This document shows, piece after piece, positions 15,189 through 23,029 of a stretch of DNA of 64,000 nucleotides. Made by a program: the position numbers and the translations under genes. Every line of letters begins with the position of its first letter. Position 1 is the first letter of the stretch. The DNA is taken from positions 62,001-126,000 of the forward strand of contig NZ_JAJAFR010000005.1 in assembly GCF_020734105.1 (NCBI RefSeq), read 5' to 3'. Origin of the DNA: Alkalihalobacillus deserti. GTDB lineage: Bacteria > Bacillota > Bacilli > Bacillales > Bacillaceae_D. The notes below the pieces were generated by a model. That model had not been told where the DNA came from, did not search any database, and saw only the letters and a program-made list of their open reading frames with translations.

Positions 15189-17108
15189 TTATAGAGTACC
15201 TTTTTGAACACGCTCTTCAAGTACTGCATCAAACTCATTCGTTGACCCTTGTTCTTTAACTAATACACGAATTGTATTGTTACCGCTTTCAGTAGGGGTG
15301 ACCCGTTCAAACGTGTTATAAGGAGAGTAATCTTGTAAGGTAACCCAATTTGAGTTTTGTAATAGTTCAAATTTAAACTGAAGTTCGGTACCTCCAGTTG
15401 CTATAGCGCTAATCGTTAACGGAAGATTTTCTTCATGTTCGCGTATCGTAGGCGTTAATTCTTGCAGTGTGACTGGTTTGTTAATGTAATAGTTTATTTC
15501 CTTAACATCATCGTATTTTTCTTTAGATAGTTTATGCTTAACTTCCACTTTAATTTTAAAGGGACCTTCATGTTGGGGATCCCAGTTATAGGTTGTTGTA
15601 TGAGAATAATCTTGTACGGTTTTCCAATCAGTTCCATCATGGATATAAAATTTATAAAGGTGATTTTTGTTAACCGTATTTGCCGAGACAATTATATGTG
15701 CTTTTGCAAACTGTGGGCTTACTTTGTCCGTTTGGACTGAATCCAGTGTCGCCTTTTTGTAAACAACATAGTTCATTTCTTTTTCTTGATCAAAAGATTT
15801 CTTTGAAAATTTATGTTTGACTTGTACTTTCAGTTTATAAGAACCCTCCTTTAAAGGTTTCCAATTTACCTTTGAAGTAGAAGAGAAATCGTTAATCGTC
15901 GTCCACTTAGAACCATCATGTACGAGAAACTTAAACACGTTATTTGAATCTTTGTTTGATTTAGCTGTTAAGTTAATAGTTGAGTTGTCTGGACTCGGGC
16001 TTACTTTGTCTGAGCTAAAGGAGGTTACTTCAGCTGAATCATAAACTAGGTAGTTGATGGTTTTTTCTGAATCGAAATTATTTTTGGAATCTTTATGCTT
16101 CGTTTGTACTTTTAATTTATAGGATCCCGCTGTTGAAGGTTTCCAATTCGCTATAGGCGTAGAGGAAAATGGTTGTATTGTCGTCCATGTTTCGCCATTG
16201 TACACTAAAAATTTAAATAGATTATCTGGGTTGCTGTTACTATTAGCTGAAATTACAATACTAGTGTTTGTAGGCTGTGGACTCACTTCATCCGCTTTGA
16301 CGGAATTTAGGCTTGCTGGAGTAAAGATGTTATAGCTGATGACCTTTTCGTCATCAAACGTTTGATTTGATTTCTTACTTTTCACTTGTACTTTTACTTT
16401 GTAAGAACCTGCTTTGGTTGGTTCCCAGTTTAGTGATTTACTAGATGAGAAGTCTTGCAGTGTCGTCCATTTCGAACCATCATACAGAGAATATTTAAAT
16501 AATGGGTCTTGGCCACTTGAAGTCATTGCTGTGAAGGCTACAGATGTGTTCGTAGGTTGTGGGCTTTTAGTAGAAACGGTTACATGACTTAGTTTACTTT
16601 CGACATTGTAACCATGCGTTGCAGCAATGGCGTCAAAGGATTGTTTCGTATTTGTTATGACAACAGGGGTATTCACCTCAACTTGTTCAAATAACAAGCG
16701 AATTTCATCATTAAACATGCGAATACAGCCGGCGCTTGCGTAGGTCCCGATTGATTTTGAATTGTTATTTCCATGAATCGCGTAGGTGGTGCCATTTGTA
16801 CCTCGCGCATTTATACCAATCCAGCGATCGCCAAGGGGATTTCTTCGGTCTCCGCCAGCGATATTTGCTTTATAATAAGGGCGGTTTTTTAATTTGTTTA
16901 CTACTTTAAATATGCCTTCTGGTGTAAAGTTACTTTGCCTACCAGTGGCGACTTTATATGTATCGACATGCTTTCCATTAGTATAATAGGCTAATTGATT
17001 TGTCGCTTTGTTAATGATAATCAATTGATTAGTAGAATTAGCAAAAGTCGGTTGACTAAAAAGGAAAAAAGAAAATAGGAAAACAATAAATATAGTTACT
17101 TTTTTCAT
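15189..17108 (-). CDS. Secreted L,D-transpeptidase (YkuD) with five C-terminal repeats
   Basis: 639 aa from the second ATG (17108; GGAGG with 6-nt spacing). Residues 1-24 form a Sec signal peptide ending in TFANS. About 27-155 is a YkuD L,D-transpeptidase domain, with His at about 112 (AIHGNNNS) and catalytic Cys at about 128 in SAGCIRMFN. From about 178 on there are five ~90-residue beta-rich repeats, each with a K(F/Y)xxxDGxxWTTxQDFS-type core and a GSYKxKVQVKxKxS strand. These resemble Y_Y_Y/Ig-like modules and probably bind wall polymer or span the wall. The enzyme would make 3-3 peptidoglycan crosslinks or attach proteins. The last repeat is the most diverged. Monocistronic. Confidence 0.88.
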   Translation of the reverse strand: MKKVTIFIVFLFSFFLFSQPTFANSTNQLIIINKATNQLAYYTNGKHVDTYKVATGRQSNFTPEGIFKVVNKLKNRPYYKANIAGGDRRNPLGDRWIGINARGTNGTTYAIHGNNNSKSIGTYASAGCIRMFNDEIRLLFEQVEVNTPVVITNTKQSFDAIAATHGYNVESKLSHVTVSTKSPQPTNTSVAFTAMTSSGQDPLFKYSLYDGSKWTTLQDFSSSKSLNWEPTKAGSYKVKVQVKSKKSNQTFDDEKVISYNIFTPASLNSVKADEVSPQPTNTSIVISANSNSNPDNLFKFLVYNGETWTTIQPFSSTPIANWKPSTAGSYKLKVQTKHKDSKNNFDSEKTINYLVYDSAEVTSFSSDKVSPSPDNSTINLTAKSNKDSNNVFKFLVHDGSKWTTINDFSSTSKVNWKPLKEGSYKLKVQVKHKFSKKSFDQEKEMNYVVYKKATLDSVQTDKVSPQFAKAHIIVSANTVNKNHLYKFYIHDGTDWKTVQDYSHTTTYNWDPQHEGPFKIKVEVKHKLSKEKYDDVKEINYYINKPVTLQELTPTIREHEENLPLTISAIATGGTELQFKFELLQNSNWVTLQDYSPYNTFERVTPTESGNNTIRVLVKEQGSTNEFDAVLEERVQKGTL

Positions 17109-17412
17109 CATAAACCTCCAAAGTATAAAGTCTCTAGTAGAATTATAAAGCTAATAGAGATGTGGAATTTGTTGAAAGCTGAAGTCGAATTTTAGATTGT
17201 TTCGACTTTTCCTAATTTGGAGTCATTTGTTAAACAGAATTTAGCTGAGTTTCGTTTCAAATTTCTTGAAATTTGACGATAAGAATGGAAATGGAACGGA
17301 GGCAAGTTGCTAAGGAAAGGTTAGCAAGGTTACATTTGAGAATGAGGAAAGTTTGTTATATGATGTTTCTTAAAGCTTAAGAAAATATAAAGGTAAAGAG
17401 AGAGATGAATAC

Positions 17413-18441
17413 ATGTATCCAAAAGAATTAGGCTATAAAATGCCAGCAGAATGGACAACCCATCAACGTACGTTTATATCTTGGCCTGTTCAAGATTCGA
17501 TGGTGTACCCTGATGATTATAAAAATATTTGGGATGGCTATGTCGAACTTGTTCAAGCCATTGCTGAATTTGAACCCGTTACTGTCATTAGCAATCCAAA
17601 TGATATAGATGAATTAAAAAAGATTTTTGCAGGTGAGCGTATTGATTTTCTACCTATTGAACATAATGACGCGTGGCTTCGTGATAATGGTCCGACGTTC
17701 ATTCGCAATCAGGATGGCGAAATGGCAGCGATTAATTGGATCTTTAATGCATGGGGAAAAAAGTATAGTCCTTGGGATTTAGACAATGACGTTGCACCGA
17801 AAATCCTCGAGCACTTTGATATCAAAAAGTTTGATGCCCAAATCGTCATGGAAGGTGGTTCATTCCATGTCGATGGAGAAGGAACGTTACTCACGACGGA
17901 GGAATGTCTTCTCAATCCAAATCGAAATCCTGATCTGACAAAGGAGCTTGTTGAACAATATTTAAAGGACTATTTAAATGTTGAAACCATTATTTGGTTA
18001 AAAAATGGTTTAAGTGGAGATGAGACAGATGGCCATGTCGATAATGTCGCTTGCTTTGCTGCACCGGGAAAAGTCATTATGCAAGTTTGTCATGATCCTA
18101 GTGATGATAATTACCAGATTACACAGGAAAACTTGGCAATTCTACGTAATGCTACAGATGCAAAAGGGCGAAAACTTGAAATCATTGAAATTGAACAACC
18201 TCCAGAAGTTCATTTTGAGGAAAGTCGTTTAACCGTTAGCTACTTAAATTTCTACTTTGTAAATGGTGGTATTATTCTTCCGATATTTGGTGGGACGGCT
18301 AAGGAGAACGATCAAAAGGCAATCGATGTGTTACAAGCAACATTTCCTGATCGGAAAATACGCACAATAGATGGCATGGCGATTATTAAAGAGGGCGGCA
18401 ATGTTCATTGTACGACTCAGCAAATGATAGCGGCAGATTAA
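17413..18441 (+). CDS. aguA: Agmatine deiminase
   Basis: 342 aa. Converts agmatine to N-carbamoylputrescine and ammonia. Family hallmarks: N-terminal MPAEWTTHQRTFISWP, the catalytic acid and histidine segments (NDAWLRDNGP, GDETDGHVDNVACF) and the nucleophilic cysteine near the C-terminus (Cys333, EGGNVHCTTQQ). Length is typical of the family. The next gene, aguB, begins 20 nt after the stop, so the pair forms a two-step putrescine pathway. Start ATG at 17413 with AAAGAGAGAG upstream. Confidence 0.95.
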   Translation: MYPKELGYKMPAEWTTHQRTFISWPVQDSMVYPDDYKNIWDGYVELVQAIAEFEPVTVISNPNDIDELKKIFAGERIDFLPIEHNDAWLRDNGPTFIRNQDGEMAAINWIFNAWGKKYSPWDLDNDVAPKILEHFDIKKFDAQIVMEGGSFHVDGEGTLLTTEECLLNPNRNPDLTKELVEQYLKDYLNVETIIWLKNGLSGDETDGHVDNVACFAAPGKVIMQVCHDPSDDNYQITQENLAILRNATDAKGRKLEIIEIEQPPEVHFEESRLTVSYLNFYFVNGGIILPIFGGTAKENDQKAIDVLQATFPDRKIRTIDGMAIIKEGGNVHCTTQQMIAAD

Positions 18442-18461
18442 TAATAGAAGAGGTGATTGAT

Positions 18462-19337
18462 TTGAGAAAAGTAAAAGTGGCTGCAACGCAAATGGGTGAT
18501 CAAGGTTGTGTGGAAGATAATATTAAAAAAGCAGAGGAACTTGTCCGCGATGCAGCGAGTAAAGGCGCACAAATTATTCAAATTCAAGAGCTATTCGAGA
18601 CTCCTTATTTTTGTCAAAAGGAGAAATCTGACTATTATTCATACGCGACAGAAGTAGACAAAAACAAAGCAGTTAACCACTTTAAAAATATTGCTAAGGA
18701 ACTTGAGGTTGTGCTACCGATTAGCTTTTATGAGAAGAAAAATAACGCTAGATATAATTCATTAGCCGTCATTGATGCGGATGGCGAAGTACTAGGTGTT
18801 TATCGGAAAAGTCACATTCCTGATGGACCCGGTTATGAGGAAAAATTCTACTTTAATCCAGGCGATACAGGATTTAAAGTATGGGATACACGTTACGGCA
18901 AGATCGGTATCGGGGTTTGTTGGGATCAGTGGTATCCAGAAGCAGCTCGCTGCATGGTATTAATGGGAGCTGAGATTCTCTTTTATCCAACGGCGATTGG
19001 TTCAGAGCCACACGATTCTTCGATTGATTCAAAAGACCACTGGCAAACATGTATGTTAGGACATGCTGCGTCGAATCTAGTGCCGGTCGTTGCGTCCAAT
19101 CGTATCGGTGTTGAAGAGGATGAGGATTCTAAGATTACATTTTATGGTTCATCGTTTATTGCAGGTCCTCAAGGAAATAAAATTGAGGAAGCTGGACGTA
19201 CTGAAGAAACGGTTTTAGTAGCTGAATTTGATCTAGATGCCCTTGACCATCAACGAATTGAGTGGGGGATTTTCAGAGATCGTAGACCGGATCTGTATAA
19301 GATTATTACTTCTTACGATGGCGAATTAACTGTGTAG
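18462..19337 (+). CDS. aguB: N-carbamoylputrescine amidase
   Basis: 291 aa from a TTG at 18462, preceded by GAGGTG at 6 nt. The frame is open upstream, overlapping aguA, but no better start exists and the family N-terminus RKVKVAATQMG begins here. Nitrilase-fold catalytic triad: Glu in IQIQELFETPYF, Lys in YRKSHIPDG and Cys in GVCWDQWYPEA. It hydrolyses N-carbamoylputrescine to putrescine, CO2 and ammonia. Putrescine would feed the spermidine synthase encoded at 52453. Second gene of the aguA-aguB operon. Confidence 0.94.
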   Translation: MRKVKVAATQMGDQGCVEDNIKKAEELVRDAASKGAQIIQIQELFETPYFCQKEKSDYYSYATEVDKNKAVNHFKNIAKELEVVLPISFYEKKNNARYNSLAVIDADGEVLGVYRKSHIPDGPGYEEKFYFNPGDTGFKVWDTRYGKIGIGVCWDQWYPEAARCMVLMGAEILFYPTAIGSEPHDSSIDSKDHWQTCMLGHAASNLVPVVASNRIGVEEDEDSKITFYGSSFIAGPQGNKIEEAGRTEETVLVAEFDLDALDHQRIEWGIFRDRRPDLYKIITSYDGELTV

Positions 19338-19366
19338 CATAGAGCTATAGCGGTATAAAACAAAGA

Positions 19367-19394
19367 TCAAACCGCATAAGGTTTGGGTTTTTAG
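19367..19394 (+). terminator. aguAB terminator
   Basis: TCAAACC / GGTTTGG short stem followed by GTTTTTAG, 30 nt after aguB. Confidence 0.65.
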
Positions 19395-19424
19395 CACACT
19401 AATTAACACTTGTCGTTTATATCC

Positions 19425-19526
19425 GGACATAGGTTCCACTATTTTGTGAGAAAGAGCTGTATTTTCGATTCGTTTGGAGGAAGATCATTTTCCTTTGATT
19501 CTCGACAAATAACGGATCTGATGTCC
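19425..19526. repeat. 102-bp imperfect inverted-repeat element (MITE- or BIME-like)
   Basis: The outer ~28 bp arms pair: GGACATAGGTTCCACTATTT at the left against GGACATCAGATCCGTTATTT, the complement of the right end. An inner palindrome around GGAAGATCATTTTCC continues the fold, so nearly the whole element can form one hairpin. It lies in the 310-bp gap between aguB and the OpuAC fragment, where no gene is visible. Confidence 0.65.
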
Positions 19527-19610
19527 TTTACAGTGAAACTTAACTACTATTAGTGATCAATCTAAATTATTTGTGGTGTTCAGCTGTACGAATTATCTTA
19601 ATCTTTCCTC

Positions 19611-19640
19611 AAAAAAGCCAGAGCTTAGATGCTCTGGCTT
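19611..19640 (-). terminator. Terminator for minus-strand OpuAC remnant
   Basis: Perfect AAGCCAGAGC / GCTCTGGCTT stem with an A-run to its left, giving a U-tract for leftward transcripts. It lies immediately after the stop of the remnant. Confidence 0.8.
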
Positions 19641-19647
19641 AACACAA

Positions 19648-19854
19648 TTATTCTACTACTAAATCTTCAATTGAATCGATGTCCATATAAGTTGGAACGA
19701 CTAAACCAAGTGCAGTTCCGTGAAGGTTTGAGCCTAGATCCTCAAAGTCACCTTCATATTGAGCATAGTAATCGGCATGTGTCGTTGGTAACCAAGCGCC
19801 AACTGCTGCATCAAGTGGAGACTGGGAATCTCGCTTAACATAAACACCATTCAT
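19648..19854 (-). pseudogene. Glycine betaine binding protein (OpuAC-type) fragment
   Basis: 68 codons on the minus strand contain VGAWLPTTHADYYAQYEGDF, DLGSNLHGTALGLVVPTYMD and IDSIEDL. These are the conserved ligand-binding segments of OpuAC/ProX-type glycine betaine receptors of ABC transporters. A whole receptor lobe pair is about 280-300 aa. Signal peptide, lipobox and the other lobe are absent, and no OpuA ATPase or permease is nearby. Its terminator survives directly downstream. Confidence 0.75.
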
Positions 19855-19878
19855 AAATGCTTAAGTGAGATCGATAAA

Positions 19879-20046
19879 ATGGTTGAAAATGAACAAACTT
19901 CTATAGAAACAAAAGAAGCAGCGAAAGTGGATAAAGAAAAATTAAAGTATGCATTAGAATATGATGATTGGCTGAATCGATTTGTCGATTGCATTGAATC
20001 TAAGGAAATTTTTAATTTTATTCCGAAGCAAAAAGATAAACTTTGA
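19879..20046 (+). pseudogene. Unidentified 55-aa coding fragment
   Basis: The plus-strand frame stays open from about 19858 through an ATG at 19879 to TGA at 20046. It has protein-like composition: VENEQTSIETKEAAKVDKEK then LKYALEYDDWLNRFVDCIES. No ribosome site precedes the ATG, and the frame abuts the truncated OpuAC piece head-to-head, so it looks like the 3' end of a deleted gene. The family is not recognised. Confidence 0.35.
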
Positions 20047-20202
20047 TTAATATGATTTTTAATAAGGCCGGTATTAACCTTTTTCACTAGTCTCTAAAGC
20101 ATCTAAGCAAAATTCGGGCGACTGCCACTGTTTGCTTTTGTAGTGTCCTTGACTAATCAAACTTTGTGTTTTTTGAATCAATTGAATGATGGAGGCCATA
20201 AA

Positions 20203-20794
20203 ATGGATTTTAAACCGTTAGATCCTTCTTACTTTAATCAACCAACCCTAGATCTTGCCGAGTCTTTAATAGGAAAGGTACTTGTTAAACAAACAAAAGA
20301 GGGGCTAACTGCTGGTTGGATAGTCGAAACAGAAGCTTATAAGGGTCCCGAAGACCGAGCGGCTCATAGTTTTGGCAATAGAAGGACAAAGAGAACAGAA
20401 GTGATGTATGGACCGGCAGGCTATATTTATACATATGTGATGCATACACACTGCTTAGTTAATATTGTTAGCGGAGAAGTCGACAAGCCAGAAGCCGTCT
20501 TGATTCGAGCAGTTGAGCCTTTTTTTGGCTTAGACCTTATGTATGAACGTAGGGGGGGAGACAAAAAAAAAAGTCGACCTTACTAATGGACCAGGGAAAT
20601 TAACGAAAGCTTTTGCGATAACAAAGGAAGACTATGGCTTACCGGGCTTCCAACCGCCTCTATTTATTGCTCAAGGACGAATCATTAAAAAAATAGAAAC
20701 AGGAACTCGGATTGGGATTGAAAACAGTGGAGAAGCAAGAAATTATTTATGGCGTTTTTGGGAGAAAAACAACCCTTTTATATCTAGAAAATGA
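20203..20794 (+). pseudogene. 3-methyladenine (alkyladenine) DNA glycosylase, frameshifted in A10
   Basis: ATG at 20203 (GGAGG upstream) starts an AAG/MPG-family glycosylase: ESLIGKVLVKQTKEG, the catalytic-Glu segment VETEAYKGPEDRAAHSFGNR, then YGPAGYIYTYVMH. At 20563-20572 a run of ten A follows a run of seven G. The frame breaks there into SRPY and stop. In the +1-shifted frame the family C-terminus resumes exactly (VDLTNGPGKLTKAFAIT, GLPGFQPPL, SGEARNYLWRF) to 20794. Removing one A restores a ~196-aa protein of normal length. The gene is therefore disrupted by one base, unless polymerase slippage or a sequencing error is involved. Confidence 0.88.
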
Positions 20795-20896
20795 TCAAGT
20801 TGGTTTCTTACTTAAAGAGATCAACTATTTTCCTGTTCAATTCATCCATTATTAAGAACGAAAAGGGTTTACTGTTCGTTAAATAGAATGTATAAT

Positions 20897-20912
20897 GTTC
20901 TTTAATGAGAAC
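20897..20912. promoter_or_regulatory. Putative SinR-type operator 1
   Basis: GTTCTTTAATGAGAAC, an inverted repeat of the SinR box GTTCTYT, 28 bp upstream of the PilZ-like gene and just after TATAAT at 20891-20896. Repression of the PilZ-like/XRE operon by a SinR-like protein is inferred. Confidence 0.6.
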
Positions 20913-20939
20913 AAAAAAGGTGTTGAATAGGAGGGTTAA

Positions 20940-21332
20940 ATGCCAAAAACATTGATTTCTGAACAACCTTTACTAGGTAAAATAGCTATCTATCAAGTAG
21001 AGGGAAGAATAGTAGATTCAAAGCTTTCATCTATTATTATCATAGAAATTACAACAAGATCTTTATCATTTATTAGTCAATTGAAATTTCCCTTAGCTCA
21101 ATCTGTTATTTATCAGTTACGAACAACTATTGCTGGAAATGATATTGAATTATACGGAACAATTATTCAATCTATGAGTAGAATGGGCAGTAATGCGCAC
21201 CACTATCAATTTGAATTTATTATGAATAGCAGTCGATTCATCCCTTTGTTAGATGATGATGAGGTCCCAAGATTATTAAACAAAAAAGTAAGTATCTTAC
21301 CAATGAGGAGTTATAAAGATGAACGGAGGTAA
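20940..21332 (+). CDS. PilZ-like domain protein
   Basis: 130 aa, start ATG at 20940 after GGAGGG. The pattern EITTRSLSFISQLKFPLAQ followed by beta strands (IELYGTIIQSMSRMG, YQFEFI) resembles the degenerate PilZ-like proteins common in Bacillaceae. The canonical c-di-GMP motif (RxxxR, then D/NxSxxG) is not complete, so ligand binding is doubtful. It overlaps the downstream XRE gene by 14 nt, implying an operon. The upstream SinR-type operator suggests control with biofilm or motility functions. Function unknown. Confidence 0.6.
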   Translation: MPKTLISEQPLLGKIAIYQVEGRIVDSKLSSIIIIEITTRSLSFISQLKFPLAQSVIYQLRTTIAGNDIELYGTIIQSMSRMGSNAHHYQFEFIMNSSRFIPLLDDDEVPRLLNKKVSILPMRSYKDERR

Positions 21333-21534
21333 TATCAGAAAAATTAGAGAAAAAAAAGGGATGACACTTAATGAGCTAGCTGCTCAATCTGGTGTATCAA
21401 AGTCATATATTAGTTATATTGAAAGAGGTATGCAGAAAAATCCAAGTATCTCAGTATTAGAGAAAATTTCAACGGCGCTAGGTATAAAATTTATTGAACT
21501 AATTGAAACGTTAAATGAACCCGTTAAAAAGTAA
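21319..21534 (+). CDS. Short XRE repressor, SinR N-terminal-domain-only paralog
   Basis: 71 aa, ATG at 21319 with GAGGAG at 8 nt, overlapping the PilZ-like gene. A single helix-turn-helix (MTLNELAAQSGVSKSYISYI then ERGMQKNPSISVLEKIS) closely follows the SinR DNA-binding domain. The C-terminal SinI-interaction/oligomerisation helices of SinR are absent. Such a protein could bind the same boxes as SinR but be blind to SinI. Convergent with sinR across a shared terminator. Confidence 0.8.
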   Translation: MNGGNIRKIREKKGMTLNELAAQSGVSKSYISYIERGMQKNPSISVLEKISTALGIKFIELIETLNEPVKK

Positions 21535-21537
21535 AAG

Positions 21538-21616
21538 AAAGGGTGCCTGTTTTAAATTCGTCAAAGCTAGCTCAAAAATAATGCTAACAGAACGAATTTA
21601 TACTTAGTCACCCTTT
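21538..21616. terminator. Bidirectional hairpin between the two XRE genes
   Basis: AAAGGGTG ... CACCCTTT outer arms and AAATTCGT ... ACGAATTT inner arms, lying between convergent stop codons. Confidence 0.65.
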
Positions 21617-21624
21617 GCCTTAAA

Positions 21625-21948
21625 TTATGATTGTTTATTTTTCCATTTATTAAATTCTAAATACTCTCGAAATTGATCTTTGCTAATACCAGAGTCCATT
21701 GCTTCTCTGACTAATTCAATCCACGAAGAATCCAATTCATTTCCATAATTATGATCTTCATTCAAAAGATCTTCAACGGAAATGCCGAGTACCGATGAGA
21801 TTTTTTCTAGAAATTGAATAGAGGGGTTTGACTGGATGTTTCGTTCAATCGAACTTAAATAAGATTTAGCAACCCCAGCTTTCTCGGCTAGTTCAGATAA
21901 AGAAAAGCCTTTTTCAAGTCTATATTTCTTAACACGTTCACCGATCAT
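21625..21948 (-). CDS. sinR: SinR-like biofilm/motility master repressor
   Basis: 107 aa from the ATG at 21948 (family start MIGERVKKYR, AGAGG upstream); an in-frame ATG at 21969 is less likely. The N-terminal HTH (SLSELAEKAGVAKSYLSSIE then NIQSNPSIQFLEKIS) is nearly that of B. subtilis SinR. The C-terminal segment LDSSWIELVREAMDSGISKD then QFREYLEFNKW is the SinI-binding domain. In B. subtilis SinR represses matrix operons and is antagonised by SinI. A sinI-like gene lies upstream on the same strand and GTTCTTT operators flank it. Confidence 0.9.
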   Translation of the reverse strand: MIGERVKKYRLEKGFSLSELAEKAGVAKSYLSSIERNIQSNPSIQFLEKISSVLGISVEDLLNEDHNYGNELDSSWIELVREAMDSGISKDQFREYLEFNKWKNKQS

Positions 21949-22184
21949 ATGAATGTTCCTCTCTGCCATATTATACTTAAATTATAGCAGTGTCTGTATC
22001 GTAATGTAAATAGAACTACTTTAAGAGCCGTAAATCCCTGTCTAGTTTGATCAGGACTTTACGATTTTTGATGTTAATATAACAACGTATTCATTCTTAT
22101 CTCCTTAAATAGTCTAATTCCATAAAAGTCTTTATTGAACGAATAGTTCTTAAGTTTTGGGGGGGAGGAAAAAGGAGAGGACTA

Positions 22185-22343
22185 TCATCTCACTCGCTTT
22201 TTTTTTGCATCTTTTGTGAAAGAGATTACTGAAGAGTGATTTTGTAAATAGTCCTTAATTTCTTCATCGGTTAAGCCTAACCTTTTTGCAGTAAGAATGA
22301 GTTCAATCCAACCAGAATCAAGTACCTTCGATTTTTGATTCAT
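22185..22343 (-). CDS. sinI: SinI-like antirepressor
   Basis: 52 aa from the ATG at 22343 (GGAGG 7 nt upstream). The core LDSGWIELILTAKRLGLTDE is the SinI helix-hook motif and matches the C-terminal domain of the SinR encoded 236 nt downstream, so it should form a SinI-SinR heterodimer. A basic tail (KDAKKKRVR) is extra. Gene order sinI-sinR is as in B. subtilis. Two SinR-type palindromes lie upstream (22377 and 22447), suggesting feedback control. Confidence 0.88.
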   Translation of the reverse strand: MNQKSKVLDSGWIELILTAKRLGLTDEEIKDYLQNHSSVISFTKDAKKKRVR

Positions 22344-22376
22344 TAAAATGCCTCCTCCCAACAAATTACCACTATT

Positions 22377-22392
22377 GTTCTTTTTAAAGAAC
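22377..22392. promoter_or_regulatory. Putative SinR-type operator 2
   Basis: GTTCTTTTTAAAGAAC, a perfect 16-bp palindrome, 33 bp upstream of the sinI-like start codon. Confidence 0.65.
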
Positions 22393-22446
22393 GTAATGTA
22401 AGTATAGTACGAAAAGTGCAGAAAATAAAGTGAATACAAAAAAAAT

Positions 22447-22462
22447 GTTCTTTATTTAGAAC
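22447..22462. promoter_or_regulatory. Putative SinR-type operator 3
   Basis: GTTCTTTATTTAGAAC, the same half-site geometry as operators 1 and 2, 70 bp from operator 2 and about 103 bp upstream of the sinI-like start. Confidence 0.6.
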
Positions 22463-22512
22463 TGAGTATTTAGGGATGATAGATTTCTTTATATTTAAAC
22501 AATAGTAAAGTA

Positions 22513-22620
22513 GAAGAGGCTAGTGGAAAAGGTCGGACTTGACCTTTTCCACTAACCTCTTCTTGAAGATAATAAGTTTTTATAAGAAAAGACGGCTAAT
22601 GCTGTTTTTCTTATAAAAAT
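22513..22620 (-). terminator. Two hairpins after the DUF3817 gene
   Basis: 22577-22620: TTTTTATAAGAAAA / TTTTCTTATAAAAA-type stem just after the stop. 22513-22562: a 22-bp nearly perfect inverted repeat starting GAAGAGG, with TAGTGGAAAAGGTC / GACCTTTTCCACTA. Confidence 0.75.
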
Positions 22621-22624
22621 CTAA

Positions 22625-22930
22625 TCAAAACCCTTTTGTAACAGGTCCTTCCTTTAAGAACTTAGCATCAAAAATAAACGGGCCAAATGGCACGACTGAA
22701 GCGACGCAAGCAAGAAAAGCCTTCATATAAGACCAATTCGCATTCAGCTTCATATAAAAAACTACGCCTATATATAGAACAAATAGCGCTCCGTGAGCTC
22801 CCCCCACAATTGTAACCATCAAAGGCATATCTAACATATATTTGAAAGGCATCGCGATTCCAAGAAGAAGCAGGAAAGATATTCCCTCTAAATAGCCAAT
22901 CAGACGAAATGCTTTAAGTGATGTACTCAT
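22625..22930 (-). CDS. DUF3817 integral membrane protein (YdzA-like)
   Basis: 101 aa from the ATG at 22930 (an in-frame TTG at 22948 is possible). Three membrane segments are visible, with FRLIGYLEGISFLLLLGIAM and IVGGAHGALFVLYIG typical of DUF3817 proteins, which are common in Bacillaceae and otherwise found fused or next to transporters. No function is established. Monocistronic on the minus strand. Confidence 0.82.
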   Translation of the reverse strand: MSTSLKAFRLIGYLEGISFLLLLGIAMPFKYMLDMPLMVTIVGGAHGALFVLYIGVVFYMKLNANWSYMKAFLACVASVVPFGPFIFDAKFLKEGPVTKGF

Positions 22931-23029
22931 ACCACAATTCAACTCCAATCCAATTCAATTGATCTGACTTTAACTCTTCCTTTCTATTATAGCAAGTCCA
23001 ACGAAGTACATGTATTAACATTTGATGAA

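Noticed and set aside
15068..15259. Plus-strand ORF of 63 aa
   Set aside because: It lies across the repeat-derived hairpin and the antisense of the L,D-transpeptidase 3' end.
19425..19526. Complete insertion sequence
   Set aside because: There is no transposase ORF; at most a non-autonomous inverted-repeat element.
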